Positions 17,975 through 25,669 of a stretch of DNA of 64,000 nucleotides are shown one piece after another. Below the pieces are notes generated by a model, which was not told the DNA's origin, made no database searches, and worked only from the letters and a program-made list of their open reading frames with translations. The stretch covers positions 1-64,000 of the forward strand of contig CAZELR010000001.1 in the NCBI GenBank assembly GCA_964513075.1, written 5' to 3'. The stretch is from DAOUBP01 sp964513075 (lineage in GTDB: Bacteria > Chloroflexota > Anaerolineae > CG2-30-64-16). Position numbers and translations under genes: made by a program. How positions within the stretch are numbered: position 1 is the first letter of the stretch; every line of letters begins with the position of its first letter.

Positions 17975-20147
17975 GGGAGACCTCCGTTGGATCAGACGAA
18001 GGACGAAGGACGAAAGACGAAGGCTCACTGGTCGTTCGTCGTTCGTCGTTCGTCACGCCCGCGAACACGCCGAGGGGCACTTCCATGAACAGCGGCCGTT
18101 TGGTCGCGTCGGTCACTTCGCTGCCGGCGATGCCTTCGTCGCGGAACAGGCGCTGGATCAGGGCATTGCAGGTCTTGGCCCCGCACGAGCCCATGCCCGC
18201 CCGGGTCACCGCCTTGATCTCGTTGATGTCGCGGAAGCCGCGGCGGATCAGGGCGCGAATCTCGCCCGCGGTGACCCGCTCGCACCGGCAGACCACGGTG
18301 TCGTCGGTGATGCGCTCGATATAGTGATCCATCGGTTCGCTGACCCATTCCTCCTGGATCTGGATGCCGGCGATGCGCTTGGCGATCTCCCGCGGGGCCT
18401 TCACCTGGACCAGGATCGTGCGGTCGTTGGCCTTGGCCGCGCGCACCCTGGCCACTTCCACGTTCCCCAGCGGCTCGCCCTCGGTGTCCAGCACCGTCAC
18501 GACGTCGCCGGCTTTCATGCTCTCCCGCAGGAACTCGTAGGGAATGGTGACGGTGGGATGCTCCGCATCCTTGCGGTAGTCCACCAGGGTGATAGCCAGG
18601 CCGGGACAGACCGTGACGCACTTCTCGCAGCCGATGCAGTGTTTCCCGATCTGTTCTGCGATGTACTGCGGCACGACGCGGATGTCGTTGGGGTCGATGT
18701 AGATGGAGCCTTGCGAGCACACCGAGGTGCACGGGTTGCAGGGGATCTCCTGCGTGCAGTGAAAGACCGGGAAGACGTCCCGCTCTTCCGCGGGGATCTG
18801 CTCCGGCGCGGTCTGGCCCGGCTTGGAGCGCAGCAGTTCGGCGGTGCGATACCAATCGGACGGAATCTCGCCCACTTCATGTCCCAAAGCCCGCGCGACC
18901 TCCAGCCCCTTGATCTTGCCGGAGAACATGGCCGCCGACGCCTCGGCGATCTCTTCCGCATCCCCCGCGGCGAAGGCCGTCAGGCCGAACTGCTGGGCCT
19001 TGGCGTAAAACTCGCTGACCGGATCGAGCCCGACCGCGATGAGCACCGTGTCGCACGCGAACGATTTCTCAGTGCCGGGGATCGGCTTGAACGCCTTGTC
19101 CACCTGGGCGATGGTCACGGACTCGACCTGCTCCGCGCCGTTGGCGCTGAGGATGGTGTGCGAGGTGTAGATCGGCACGCCCATGCGGTGCAGCTTGTCC
19201 TTGTGCACCTTGTAGCCGCCGCATTCCGGCAGCGCCTCCACCAGGCCCACCACCTGGATGCCGGCCTGCAGCGCGTGGTAGCCTGCGATCAGCCCCACGT
19301 TGCCGCCGCCGACGATGAATAGCCGCTCGGCCGCAGCCACCAGATCGCGGTTGACCAGCGTCTGGAACGCGCCCGCGCCGTAGACGCCGGGGAGCGTGTT
19401 GCCTCGGAATGCCAGCGACTTCTCTCGCGCGCCCGCGGCGACCAGCAGTACCTGGGGCCGGATGAGGACGTAAGACTGTGCCCCCCGCAGCACCCCCACC
19501 TTCCCATCGCTGAAGACCGCCAGCGCGGCACTGTTCAGCCAGATCTCGACGGCGTCATGCTCGCGCACCTGGCCTTCCAGCTTAGTGGCGATGTCGATGC
19601 CGCGGGTGCCGGCGTAGACGGCATTGATGGAGCCGAAGAAACGGTGGGTCTGCAGCACCAGCTTGCCGCCCAGGCGGTCCTTGTCATCCACCAGCAGCGT
19701 CTTGATCCCCCGCTGGCCGAGCTGGATTGCTGCCGACATACCGGCCGGCCCGCCGCCGATGATCAGGACCGGAATCTCAAGCTCTTCGATGGGCGTGAAA
19801 ACAGGTCGCTTCGCAGCGGTCTGGTTTTCGGCTACCCTCGGCAGTTCGGGCAGCCCCTCGGCCGGCTCGACGTGCATGCCGGGTCGGACCGGCTCCATGC
19901 ACGACTTGACCGGCATGCCGTCGGCCAACACCAGGCATTGCGCGCACTGGCCGTTGGCGCAGAAGATGCCCTGGGGTGAGCCGTCCTTGGCGTGGTGCCC
20001 GAAGACGCGGATGCCGTTCGCAAACAGGGCGGAAGCGATGGTTTCCCCCTCCCGGGCCAGCAGCTCTCGCCCCTGCCAATAAAACGCCACGCTGGCGCGT
20101 GGCGCTGCACTGAGAATCGGATGCTCTACGATGCGATACTCGACCAT
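17967..20147 (-). CDS. Multidomain iron-sulfur flavoprotein, partner subunit of the amino-acid dehydrogenase
   Basis: The start is the ATG at 20147 behind AGGAG, giving 726 residues. Domains in order: a 2Fe-2S Fer2_4 domain (FCANGQCAQC near residues 64-73), a pyridine-nucleotide-disulfide-oxidoreductase-type FAD domain (VLIIGGGPAGMSAA near 128), a cysteine cluster (CTQEIPCNPCTSVC), a 4Fe-4S motif (CIGCEKCVTVCPG), and a BFD-like 2Fe-2S domain near the end (VCRCERVT, GMGSCGAKTC). This combines the alpha subunit and the ferredoxin-like subunits of dye-linked proline or sarcosine dehydrogenases in one chain that would pass electrons from the partner flavin. The last 30 residues are encoded by a 7-bp repeat array (17995-18054), so the C-terminus is probably not native. 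Confidence 0.8.
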   Translation of the reverse strand: MVEYRIVEHPILSAAPRASVAFYWQGRELLAREGETIASALFANGIRVFGHHAKDGSPQGIFCANGQCAQCLVLADGMPVKSCMEPVRPGMHVEPAEGLPELPRVAENQTAAKRPVFTPIEELEIPVLIIGGGPAGMSAAIQLGQRGIKTLLVDDKDRLGGKLVLQTHRFFGSINAVYAGTRGIDIATKLEGQVREHDAVEIWLNSAALAVFSDGKVGVLRGAQSYVLIRPQVLLVAAGAREKSLAFRGNTLPGVYGAGAFQTLVNRDLVAAAERLFIVGGGNVGLIAGYHALQAGIQVVGLVEALPECGGYKVHKDKLHRMGVPIYTSHTILSANGAEQVESVTIAQVDKAFKPIPGTEKSFACDTVLIAVGLDPVSEFYAKAQQFGLTAFAAGDAEEIAEASAAMFSGKIKGLEVARALGHEVGEIPSDWYRTAELLRSKPGQTAPEQIPAEERDVFPVFHCTQEIPCNPCTSVCSQGSIYIDPNDIRVVPQYIAEQIGKHCIGCEKCVTVCPGLAITLVDYRKDAEHPTVTIPYEFLRESMKAGDVVTVLDTEGEPLGNVEVARVRAAKANDRTILVQVKAPREIAKRIAGIQIQEEWVSEPMDHYIERITDDTVVCRCERVTAGEIRALIRRGFRDINEIKAVTRAGMGSCGAKTCNALIQRLFRDEGIAGSEVTDATKRPLFMEVPLGVFAGVTNDERRTTSEPSSFVLRPSSDPTEVSHA
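17995..18054. repeat. Inverted 7-bp tandem arrays inside a coding sequence
   Basis: About four GACGAAG/GACGAAA units (17995-18023) face about three complementary TCGTTCG units (18032-18054) across an 8-base loop. The hairpin lies inside the 3' end of the iron-sulfur flavoprotein gene and is translated as the low-complexity tail with TNDERRTTSEPSSFVLRPSS. It has the same design as the intergenic arrays at 9864 and 46955. Confidence 0.75.
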
Positions 20148-20165
20148 GTGTGCTCCTGGATCGTG

Positions 20166-20182
20166 TGCAATCCAGCGGATTG
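20166..20182. repeat. Single CAATCC-GGATTG palindrome
   Basis: GCAATCCAGCGGATTGC is nearly self-complementary and matches the core of the tandem units at 21229-21355. It lies just upstream of the flavoprotein gene start at 20147. Confidence 0.5.
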
Positions 20183-20303
20183 CGACTGCGTTGTCGGAAA
20201 CTGGCGTTCGCAGAACGACTATTCCCATAACGACCGTTGAAAGTGTAACACCGGCCGGGGGGCGCGTCTATGAGATGGGTCAGGATACCTGCCAACTCCG
20301 CAG

Positions 20304-20428
20304 GCAGCAAATCCAAAGGTGCCCGGAATCGAGGCTTGAGCCGGTCAGCCGCATGGCGCTCAAGTGGCCAATAACCGTCTAAAGCCTCTGGTCCAGTGCG
20401 CCGTCAACGACTGGATTTGGAACACCTG
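20304..20428. repeat. Interspersed nested palindrome, copy 2, with flanking 8-bp direct repeat
   Basis: This is the second copy of the element at 14113-14237, sharing AATCGAGGCTT-AGCCGGTC, TCTAAAGCCT, TCCAGTG and TTTGGAA blocks in the same order. It is flanked by the 8-bp direct repeat CTCCGCAG (20296-20303 and 20429-20436), consistent with a target duplication, though the second repeat shares its first base with the element end. Confidence 0.65.
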
Positions 20429-20442
20429 CTCCGCAGTGGTCT

Positions 20443-20474
20443 TTGTGGCAAACCGTCTCCGATGGATGTATAAT
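20443..20474 (+). promoter_or_regulatory. Promoter for the discoidin-like lipoprotein gene
   Basis: A consensus TATAAT lies at 20469-20474. The -35 region is weak: either TGGCAA at 17-bp spacing or TTGTGG at 20-bp spacing. The coding start follows at 20520. Confidence 0.5.
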
Positions 20475-20519
20475 TCCGCTGTTAGTTCCCATCATCTGGC
20501 GGAGCGAAGGAGATACATC

Positions 20520-21197
20520 GTGCATTTCAGGATGCTTGCCCCCACAAGGACGCTGGCTGCGTGGTTGACCTTGTTAGCAGCCGGGTTATTAGTCGGTTGT
20601 GTAACCGCGGTCCCCGACGAGACGATATCGCCATTGCCGGCCCCTACGCTGACCGTGGTCGAGGTGCGCGCCACAGAAACGCCCCCTGCCACCGCCACAC
20701 CGGCCCCTACGCCGGAGCCGAGCAATCTGGCTGCTCTGGCCGCTGCCAGCGCGTCCTCGCAACTGCGCGCCGACCGCCTCGGGGACTATGGCGCGGCCTC
20801 TGCGATCGATGGCTCGTTGGGCACGCCCTGGTGCGAGGGCGCGGCGGGGGATGGCCGCGGCGAGTGGATCGAGCTGACCTTCCCCAACCCGATTGAGGTG
20901 ACCGCGATCGGTGTGGATGTGGGTTACGATCGCTTGGCCGACGATGCCGACCATCCCGAGCGTTTGTTTACGGAGAACCAACGCCTCAAGCAGGCCAGCC
21001 TGGTCTTCACCGACGAACAGCAGGCCATGGTCGTGTTTCAGGACATCCGCGGCGTGCAAAAGGTGTCCCTGGCCGACGCGCCCGGTGGGCCGATTGTCAC
21101 CTCCCGCATCCGGCTGATCATCGACGAGGTCTACAGCAGCGAGCGCTTCCAAGACACCTGTATTGCCGAGATCGAGGTGTGGGGGCGGACGCAATGA
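20520..21197 (+). CDS. Lipoprotein with discoidin/NADase-type glycan-binding-like domain
   Basis: The start is the GTG at 20520, seven bases after AAGGAGA, giving 225 residues. A lipoprotein signal ends LLAAGLLVGC near Cys27, followed by a Pro/Thr/Ala linker. Residues about 75-225 form one beta-sandwich domain with the pattern of the NADase-type/F5-8C-like glycan-binding family: YGAASAIDGSLGTPWCEG, GEWIELTFPNPIEVTAIGVDVGY, IRLIIDEVYSSERFQDTCI and AEIEVW. It would be a surface-exposed carbohydrate-binding lipoprotein. No enzyme domain is fused to it and no obvious partner gene adjoins. Confidence 0.7.
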   Translation: MHFRMLAPTRTLAAWLTLLAAGLLVGCVTAVPDETISPLPAPTLTVVEVRATETPPATATPAPTPEPSNLAALAAASASSQLRADRLGDYGAASAIDGSLGTPWCEGAAGDGRGEWIELTFPNPIEVTAIGVDVGYDRLADDADHPERLFTENQRLKQASLVFTDEQQAMVVFQDIRGVQKVSLADAPGGPIVTSRIRLIIDEVYSSERFQDTCIAEIEVWGRTQ

Positions 21198-21228
21198 CAC
21201 CTCTGTTGGCCGCAAGTGACCCGGCAGC

Positions 21229-21378
21229 CCTGTAGCACAATCCGCCGGATTGTCCGGCCGCACTCCTGTAGCACAATCCGCTGGATTGTCCGGCTGCACT
21301 CCTGTAAAACAATCCGCTGGATTGTTTGAGCGCAATCCGGCGGATTGCGTTACTGGATTGCGTTACAGGAGTTCGAGG
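21229..21378. repeat. Tandem 36-bp repeats built on an AATCCGCYGGATT palindrome
   Basis: Two near-identical 36-bp units (21229-21264 and 21265-21300) are followed by a diverged third (21301-21336) and an inverted partial unit ending TTACAGG near 21368. Each unit contains the palindrome CAATCCGCYGGATTG. There are no spacers, so it is not a CRISPR array. It lies between two convergent genes and could act as a bidirectional transcription end. Confidence 0.75.
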
Positions 21379-22109
21379 TCGGCGACGAGCGGGACGTGGT
21401 CGCTCCAGGTGATCCAATCGTGGGGATCGCAGGCATTGAACGCGGCAAGCCGTACGGTCTCGTGGGCCGGGATGAAGACGTAATCCACCACGAAGCCGCG
21501 CGAGAACTTGCGCTGATGGAAATGCGTCCGCCGCAGCGAGGCCTGTCCCGCCGCGTCCCCCATCACGGTGTCCGCGTTGACCAGGCCGGCCTGCACCAAC
21601 GCGTCGAGCACCGAGCTGCCCGCCCCGCTGTGGCGCACAGACATCTGCTGCGGCAGGCGGTTGAAGTCGCCGGCGACGACGGACGGCCCCGCGGCCAGGA
21701 ACGGTCGATAGTAGTGCAGTGCAGCCAGCGGCTCGTGGGTGGACCCCGGAGGAATCTTGCGCGGGTCGGCGACCCAGAGGCCCAGCAAGTTCAGGCGGCA
21801 TCCCCCTGTCACCGTCACCGGCAGATACAAAGCATACCCGTCTGAGTAGCTGGCGTGCCGGGCCAGCGCCAGATCACCGAAAGCGAAGATGCCCAGCCCT
21901 TTGTCGGGGTTGAAGCCGATCCAGTCATAGGCCGCGCAATCGGGGCGCCAGCCCTTGGGTCCTGCGGCATCGGGATTCGCGCACTCCTGAACCACCGCCA
22001 CATCCGGCCGCAGCGTAAGCAGGCGGTCGAACTTGCGGCGCAGTGCCATGTTGCAGTTCCAGGTTACGATGCGCAGCTTGATGATGGCCTCCAGGTAAAA
22101 TTCTACCAC
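21363..22109 (-). CDS. Endonuclease/exonuclease/phosphatase (EEP) family protein
   Basis: The conserved part starts KLRIVTWNCNM near position 22080 and runs about 240 residues with the EEP blocks: PDVAVVQECAN (metal-binding Glu), VVAGDFNRLPQQ (Asp/Asn), VVDYVFIPAHE and the final WSDHVPLVADLEL (catalytic His). These proteins cleave phosphodiester bonds in DNA, RNA or small phosphates; the substrate is not evident. The start is uncertain: the GTG at 22109 is in frame with an AGG close by, and a SD-like CTGGAGG sits just before Ile codons at 22085, where no usual start codon exists. The gene diverges from the hemerythrin-like gene. Confidence 0.78.
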   Translation of the reverse strand: MVEFYLEAIIKLRIVTWNCNMALRRKFDRLLTLRPDVAVVQECANPDAAGPKGWRPDCAAYDWIGFNPDKGLGIFAFGDLALARHASYSDGYALYLPVTVTGGCRLNLLGLWVADPRKIPPGSTHEPLAALHYYRPFLAAGPSVVAGDFNRLPQQMSVRHSGAGSSVLDALVQAGLVNADTVMGDAAGQASLRRTHFHQRKFSRGFVVDYVFIPAHETVRLAAFNACDPHDWITWSDHVPLVADLELL

Positions 22110-22134
22110 ACACCTCGTCTTGTGACAAAAGTCC

Positions 22135-22163
22135 TCGACATTTTTGCGCACTTTTTGTATAAT
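22135..22163 (+). promoter_or_regulatory. Promoter of the hemerythrin-like gene
   Basis: TCGACA at 22135-22140, a 17-bp spacer and TATAAT at 22158-22163. Transcription would start near 22170, leaving a short leader with AAGGAGAG before the ATG at 22200. Confidence 0.75.
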
Positions 22164-22176
22164 ACTTGTATTATAC
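22157..22176. promoter_or_regulatory. Perfect inverted repeat over the -10 box (candidate operator)
   Basis: GTATAATA (22157-22164) and TATTATAC (22169-22176) are perfect inverted repeats around CTTG. The left arm contains the plus-strand -10 box, and the right arm contains a TATAAT in minus orientation that could serve the divergent EEP-family gene. A dimeric repressor bound here would shut both genes; which regulator is unknown. Confidence 0.55.
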
Positions 22177-22199
22177 TGGATTGAAGAAGGAGAGTTCCC

Positions 22200-22754
22200 A
22201 TGGAAGCTACCGAGATCCTCATGTCCGAACATCGCGTGATCGAGCGCGTGATTGCCACCCTGGAGGCCGCGGCGAACAAGCTGGCGGCCGGGCAGGCCGT
22301 GCGCCCCGGCTTCTTCCTGGACGCGGCCGACTTCATCAAGGGATTCGCCGACGGTTGCCATCACCGGAAGGAAGAGGGTGTACTGTTTGAGGCGATGGTG
22401 GCCGCCGGGCTGCCCAAGCAGACCGGGCCCATCGCAGTGATGCTGTCCGAGCACGAGCAAGGCCGGGCGTTCACGCGCGGGATGCGCGCCGCAGCCGAGC
22501 GCCTGGCCGGAGGGGACGCATCAGGCGCTCACGAAGTGGTCGCTAACGCCCGCGGCTATGCCGCCCTGCTCCGCCAACACATCCAGAAGGAAGATCACAT
22601 CCTCTTCCCGATGGCTGACCAGGTGATCCCAGCCGCGCAGCAAGCCGGCGTGACCGAAGCCTTCGAGCACGTCGAGCATGAGGAGACCGGCGCGGGCGTG
22701 CACGAAAAGTATTTGGCGCTGGCTGAGGCCTTGGAACGCGAAACGACGGCCTAG
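22200..22754 (+). CDS. Hemerythrin-like HHE-domain protein
   Basis: The protein has 184 residues and starts behind AAGGAGAG. It is a four-helix bundle with the diiron ligands of the HHE family: His11 in SEHRVIERV, the HHRKEEGVLFEAM stretch near residue 55, SEHEQGRAF near 84, and HIQKEDHILFPMAD near 126. Such proteins bind O2 or NO or act in stress defence, and resemble YtfE/RIC-type proteins without the extra N-terminal domain. It has a strong promoter overlapped by a symmetric operator-like site, so it is probably regulated. Confidence 0.85.
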   Translation: MEATEILMSEHRVIERVIATLEAAANKLAAGQAVRPGFFLDAADFIKGFADGCHHRKEEGVLFEAMVAAGLPKQTGPIAVMLSEHEQGRAFTRGMRAAAERLAGGDASGAHEVVANARGYAALLRQHIQKEDHILFPMADQVIPAAQQAGVTEAFEHVEHEETGAGVHEKYLALAEALERETTA

Positions 22755-22827
22755 TCGGGCGGCCTGCCTGGCGAATCAACCCGTTTCTGCGTTACCACCA
22801 CATAGGCCCCTCGCTCATGTTAGCTGT

Positions 22828-22857
22828 TTGACGTTTGTGCCACGCTTGCGCTATAAT
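22828..22857 (+). promoter_or_regulatory. Promoter of the flavoprotein gene
   Basis: TTGACG at 22828-22833, an 18-bp spacer and TATAAT at 22852-22857. The expected transcription start near 22864 supports the GTG at 22893 as start codon rather than the ATG at 22866. Confidence 0.7.
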
Positions 22858-22892
22858 AGCGCTGGATGGCCGGGCTAACATGGGAGGCGCAG

Positions 22893-24119
22893 GTGAAACG
22901 CATCAATACGATCATCGTGGGCGGCGGTCAGGCCGGGCTGGCTACCAGCTATTGGCTGAAACAGCATGGTCAAGAGCACCTGGTGCTGGACCGAGCCGAC
23001 CGCCCGGGTCACGCCTGGCGGCAACGCTGGGATAGCTTCACGCTGGCAACGCCCAACTGGACGTTTCTGCTGCCGGGCGCGGCCTACGACGGCCCCGACC
23101 GAGATGGGTTCCTGCCGCGCGACGAGATCGTGACCACCTTCGAGCATTACGCGGCTGGCAACGACTTACCTGTGGCATTCAATGTCGATGTGACTTCGGT
23201 GGCGCCGCTGGCCGACCGGCCCGGCTATCGTGTCGACACGCAGGATACAACCTACCAGGCAGTCAATGTGGTGATCGCCACCGGCCTGTACCAACGCGCG
23301 AAAATCCCCGCGTTTGCGGCTGGGCTGCCTGCCGACGTGCTGCAACTGCCCTCTGAGCAATATCGCAACCCGGCGGGCCTGCCGCCCGGCGCGGTGCTCG
23401 TCGTGGGCAGCGGCCAGTCGGGCTGCCAGATCGCCGAGGAGCTGCACAAGGCCGGTCGGCCGGTCTTCCTGAGCGTGGGCAGCGCAGGCCGTGCGCCGCG
23501 CCGCTACCGGGGGAAAGATACCTACGAGTGGCTGGCGCTGGCCGGCTTCTTCGACCGGACGCCCGCCATGCTGCCCTCGCCCAAGGCGCGCTTCACGGCC
23601 AATCCGCACCTCTCTGGCGCGGGCGGCGGCCATGATCTCAACCTCCACCAGTTCGCGCGCGATGGCATGACACTGCTCGGCCATTTGCGCGGGATAGCCG
23701 ATGGCAAGCTCAGCCTGGCGCCCGACCTGTACGACGGGCTGGCCAAGGCCGACCAGTTTGAGGTCCAGGTGCTCGGCCTGATCGACGGCTACATCGCGCG
23801 CAATGGGCTGGATGCACCCCCGGAGCAGCGCCCAGCCCTGCGCGACGGATACGACCGGCCCATCATCACCGATCTGGACGTGCGGACGGCCGGGATCAAG
23901 ACGGTCATTTGGGCTGCCGGCTACGACTTCGACTTCAACCTGGTCAAGCTGTCCGTGACCGACGGCGACGGCTTCCCCGTGCAGCAGCGCGGGGTCACTG
24001 CCTATCCTGGCCTGTACTTCGTGGGGCTGCCCTGGCTGCACACGCAGAAGTCCGGGCTGCTGTTGGGGGTGGGCGAAGACGCGGCGTTCATCGCTGAACA
24101 CATTGTGAATCGCATGTAG
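22893..24119 (+). CDS. FAD/NAD(P)-dependent flavoprotein monooxygenase-like protein (CzcO-like)
   Basis: The chosen start is the GTG at 22893, behind GGGAGGCGCAG, giving 408 residues; an in-frame ATG at 22866 lies too near the promoter. Two dinucleotide-binding motifs are visible: IIVGGGQAGLATSYWL near residue 6 for FAD and VLVVGSGQSGCQIAEEL near residue 177 for NAD(P)H. Between and after them are the ATG-type motif VVIATGLYQRAKIP and the C-terminal VIWAAGYDFDF and PGLYFVGLPWL. This is the layout of group B flavin monooxygenases and CzcO-like proteins; the substrate is unknown. It stands alone with its own promoter. Confidence 0.8.
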   Translation: MKRINTIIVGGGQAGLATSYWLKQHGQEHLVLDRADRPGHAWRQRWDSFTLATPNWTFLLPGAAYDGPDRDGFLPRDEIVTTFEHYAAGNDLPVAFNVDVTSVAPLADRPGYRVDTQDTTYQAVNVVIATGLYQRAKIPAFAAGLPADVLQLPSEQYRNPAGLPPGAVLVVGSGQSGCQIAEELHKAGRPVFLSVGSAGRAPRRYRGKDTYEWLALAGFFDRTPAMLPSPKARFTANPHLSGAGGGHDLNLHQFARDGMTLLGHLRGIADGKLSLAPDLYDGLAKADQFEVQVLGLIDGYIARNGLDAPPEQRPALRDGYDRPIITDLDVRTAGIKTVIWAAGYDFDFNLVKLSVTDGDGFPVQQRGVTAYPGLYFVGLPWLHTQKSGLLLGVGEDAAFIAEHIVNRM

Positions 24120-24127
24120 CGAGGGGC

Positions 24128-24230
24128 GTAGGGGCGAGGCATTCCCAGCAAATCGGTAGCACCGGACAGTCTCATATCAGGCGGCATGACGGGATTGCGG
24201 CAAATCCTGGTGGGAGTGCCTCGCCCCTAC
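24128..24230. repeat. Long-armed palindrome of the GTAGGGGCG family
   Basis: Arms of 20 bp match at 19 positions (24128-24147 and 24211-24230) around a 63-base centre. The right arm overlaps the last codon and stop of the WD40 lipoprotein gene, so the element lies between two convergent genes. A relative is at 3044-3096. Confidence 0.7.
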
Positions 24231-25447
24231 TTGATCCGCCACAGCCTGATCGTCCCATCCGCGCTGCCGGCCGCGATGAAGGCGCCGGACGGCGCGTACG
24301 CCACGCTCTGCAGCGCGACGCCGTCAGATTCGATCACGCGCAACTGTCGACCGGTCGTCACGCCCCACAGCCGCACGGTGCCATCGCGGCTGCTGGAGGC
24401 CAGGTAACGCCCGTCCGGCGCGAAGGCAACGCCGGTGACCCAGTCGGTGTGCAGGCTGAGTTTGCGGACGTGGCGTCCGCTGGCCGCGTCCCAGATCTCT
24501 ACCGTGCGGTCAGTGCCGGCTGAGGCCAACAGCGTGCCATCCGGCGAAAACGCCAGGTCCAGCACGGAGTCGGGATGCTGCGCCGTAAACAGCACTGTCT
24601 GCGAGGCCAGCTCCCACCCCCGCACGTTGCCTGCCCGGCACGCGGCCGCGACCCGGGCGCCATCCGGCGAAAACTCGACCGCCCGGATCACGGAATCGGT
24701 CTGGCAGAGCTGCGGCAGCTCCTGCCCCGAAGCCACATCCCACAGCTTCAGCCCCCCATCCTCACCGCCCGAGATCAGAGTTCGGCCATCCGGCGAGAAG
24801 CTGACGCCGAACACGGCGCCGGTGTGCCCGCGCAGCTTCTGAGCAGGTTGGCCGTCCGCCACGTTCCACAACGTGATGTCACCGTGGCCGCCCGTGGCCA
24901 ACAGATCGCCGGCCGGAGAAAAGGCCACGCCGCATACCTGCGCCTGATCTCCTTCCAATGACCGGACGAGCTGCAAGGCGGCAACATCCCAGAGGGCGAT
25001 GGAGCCATCAGCGGCTCCGGAGGCCAACCATTTGCCATCTGCGGAGTAGGCCAGCCCACAGATGCTTTGCAGGTGAAAACGCAAGACGCGGGGCTGGAAA
25101 TCGGCCGACAGGCTGAACCGGGGGCGGCCGGCAACCTGCCACTTGCCGCCGGCCAATTGCAGCTTAACGCTGCCCTCGTACCCGAGCCGCAGCGCGTCGG
25201 CGCTTTCCTGACAGAAAAATCCTGCATGCACCGTGGCCGTTGCACCATCGTTATGCAGCACGGTGTACGCGAAATCGGCGCAAGCCAACTTACGTTCGTC
25301 GCTCCACGCCTTGACCGCAGTCTCCGCGGCCGCAACGAGCGGCGCATTGGCATTTTCAGCTTTCAACCAACGCGGCAAGCCGGTCGCGCATCCGACTAAC
25401 AGACACACGGCGGCCAGCGCTACCCACGGCATGGCCTTGCGCGCCAT
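24227..25447 (-). CDS. WD40-repeat lipoprotein
   Basis: The start is the ATG at 25447 behind GAGGTGACGG, giving 406 residues. A lipoprotein signal ends LAAVCLLVGC near Cys19. A region of about 110 residues without repeats (KAWSDERKLACADFAYTVLH...) may be a small domain of its own. Seven WD40 blades follow, each ending in a Trp motif: IALWDV, ITLWNV, LKLWDV, VRGWEL, VEIWDA, VRLWGV and IRLWRI. That makes one complete seven-bladed propeller outside the cytoplasmic membrane, presumably a binding or scaffold protein. The gene is convergent with the flavoprotein gene. Confidence 0.88.
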   Translation of the reverse strand: MARKAMPWVALAAVCLLVGCATGLPRWLKAENANAPLVAAAETAVKAWSDERKLACADFAYTVLHNDGATATVHAGFFCQESADALRLGYEGSVKLQLAGGKWQVAGRPRFSLSADFQPRVLRFHLQSICGLAYSADGKWLASGAADGSIALWDVAALQLVRSLEGDQAQVCGVAFSPAGDLLATGGHGDITLWNVADGQPAQKLRGHTGAVFGVSFSPDGRTLISGGEDGGLKLWDVASGQELPQLCQTDSVIRAVEFSPDGARVAAACRAGNVRGWELASQTVLFTAQHPDSVLDLAFSPDGTLLASAGTDRTVEIWDAASGRHVRKLSLHTDWVTGVAFAPDGRYLASSSRDGTVRLWGVTTGRQLRVIESDGVALQSVAYAPSGAFIAAGSADGTIRLWRIK

Positions 25448-25620
25448 TCCGTCACCTCGCTGTATTTGGTCACATCCCGGCGCAGAAAGCACCGCTGCAT
25501 GTGCCGCAATTCACTTCGGTTTCGAACTTCTATACGGATTATAGTCTCGCGTGACACAAACACCTATGATCCATATCAGAAACCGGAATTCCTGGACCCT
25601 TACTGCGTAGAGCCATCTTG

Positions 25621-25629
25621 TGCTACAAT
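25621..25629 (+). promoter_or_regulatory. Extended -10 promoter of the nucleoside-kinase-like gene
   Basis: TGCTACAAT at 25621-25629 has the TGn extension and a good -10 box; no -35 box is clear. It is the only promoter-like signal in the 220 bases between the two divergent genes at 25447 and 25670. Confidence 0.45.
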
Positions 25630-25669
25630 GGGGCTGAGGATCCTAATCGGAGTCACCAGGAGATTGTTG

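Noticed and set aside
21229..21378. CRISPR array
   Set aside because: The 36-bp units adjoin without spacers, are internally palindromic, and no cas genes are present.
22110..22460. N-terminal extension of the EEP-family protein up to 22460
   Set aside because: The extension is antisense to the hemerythrin-like gene and crosses its promoter; the family homology begins only near 22080.
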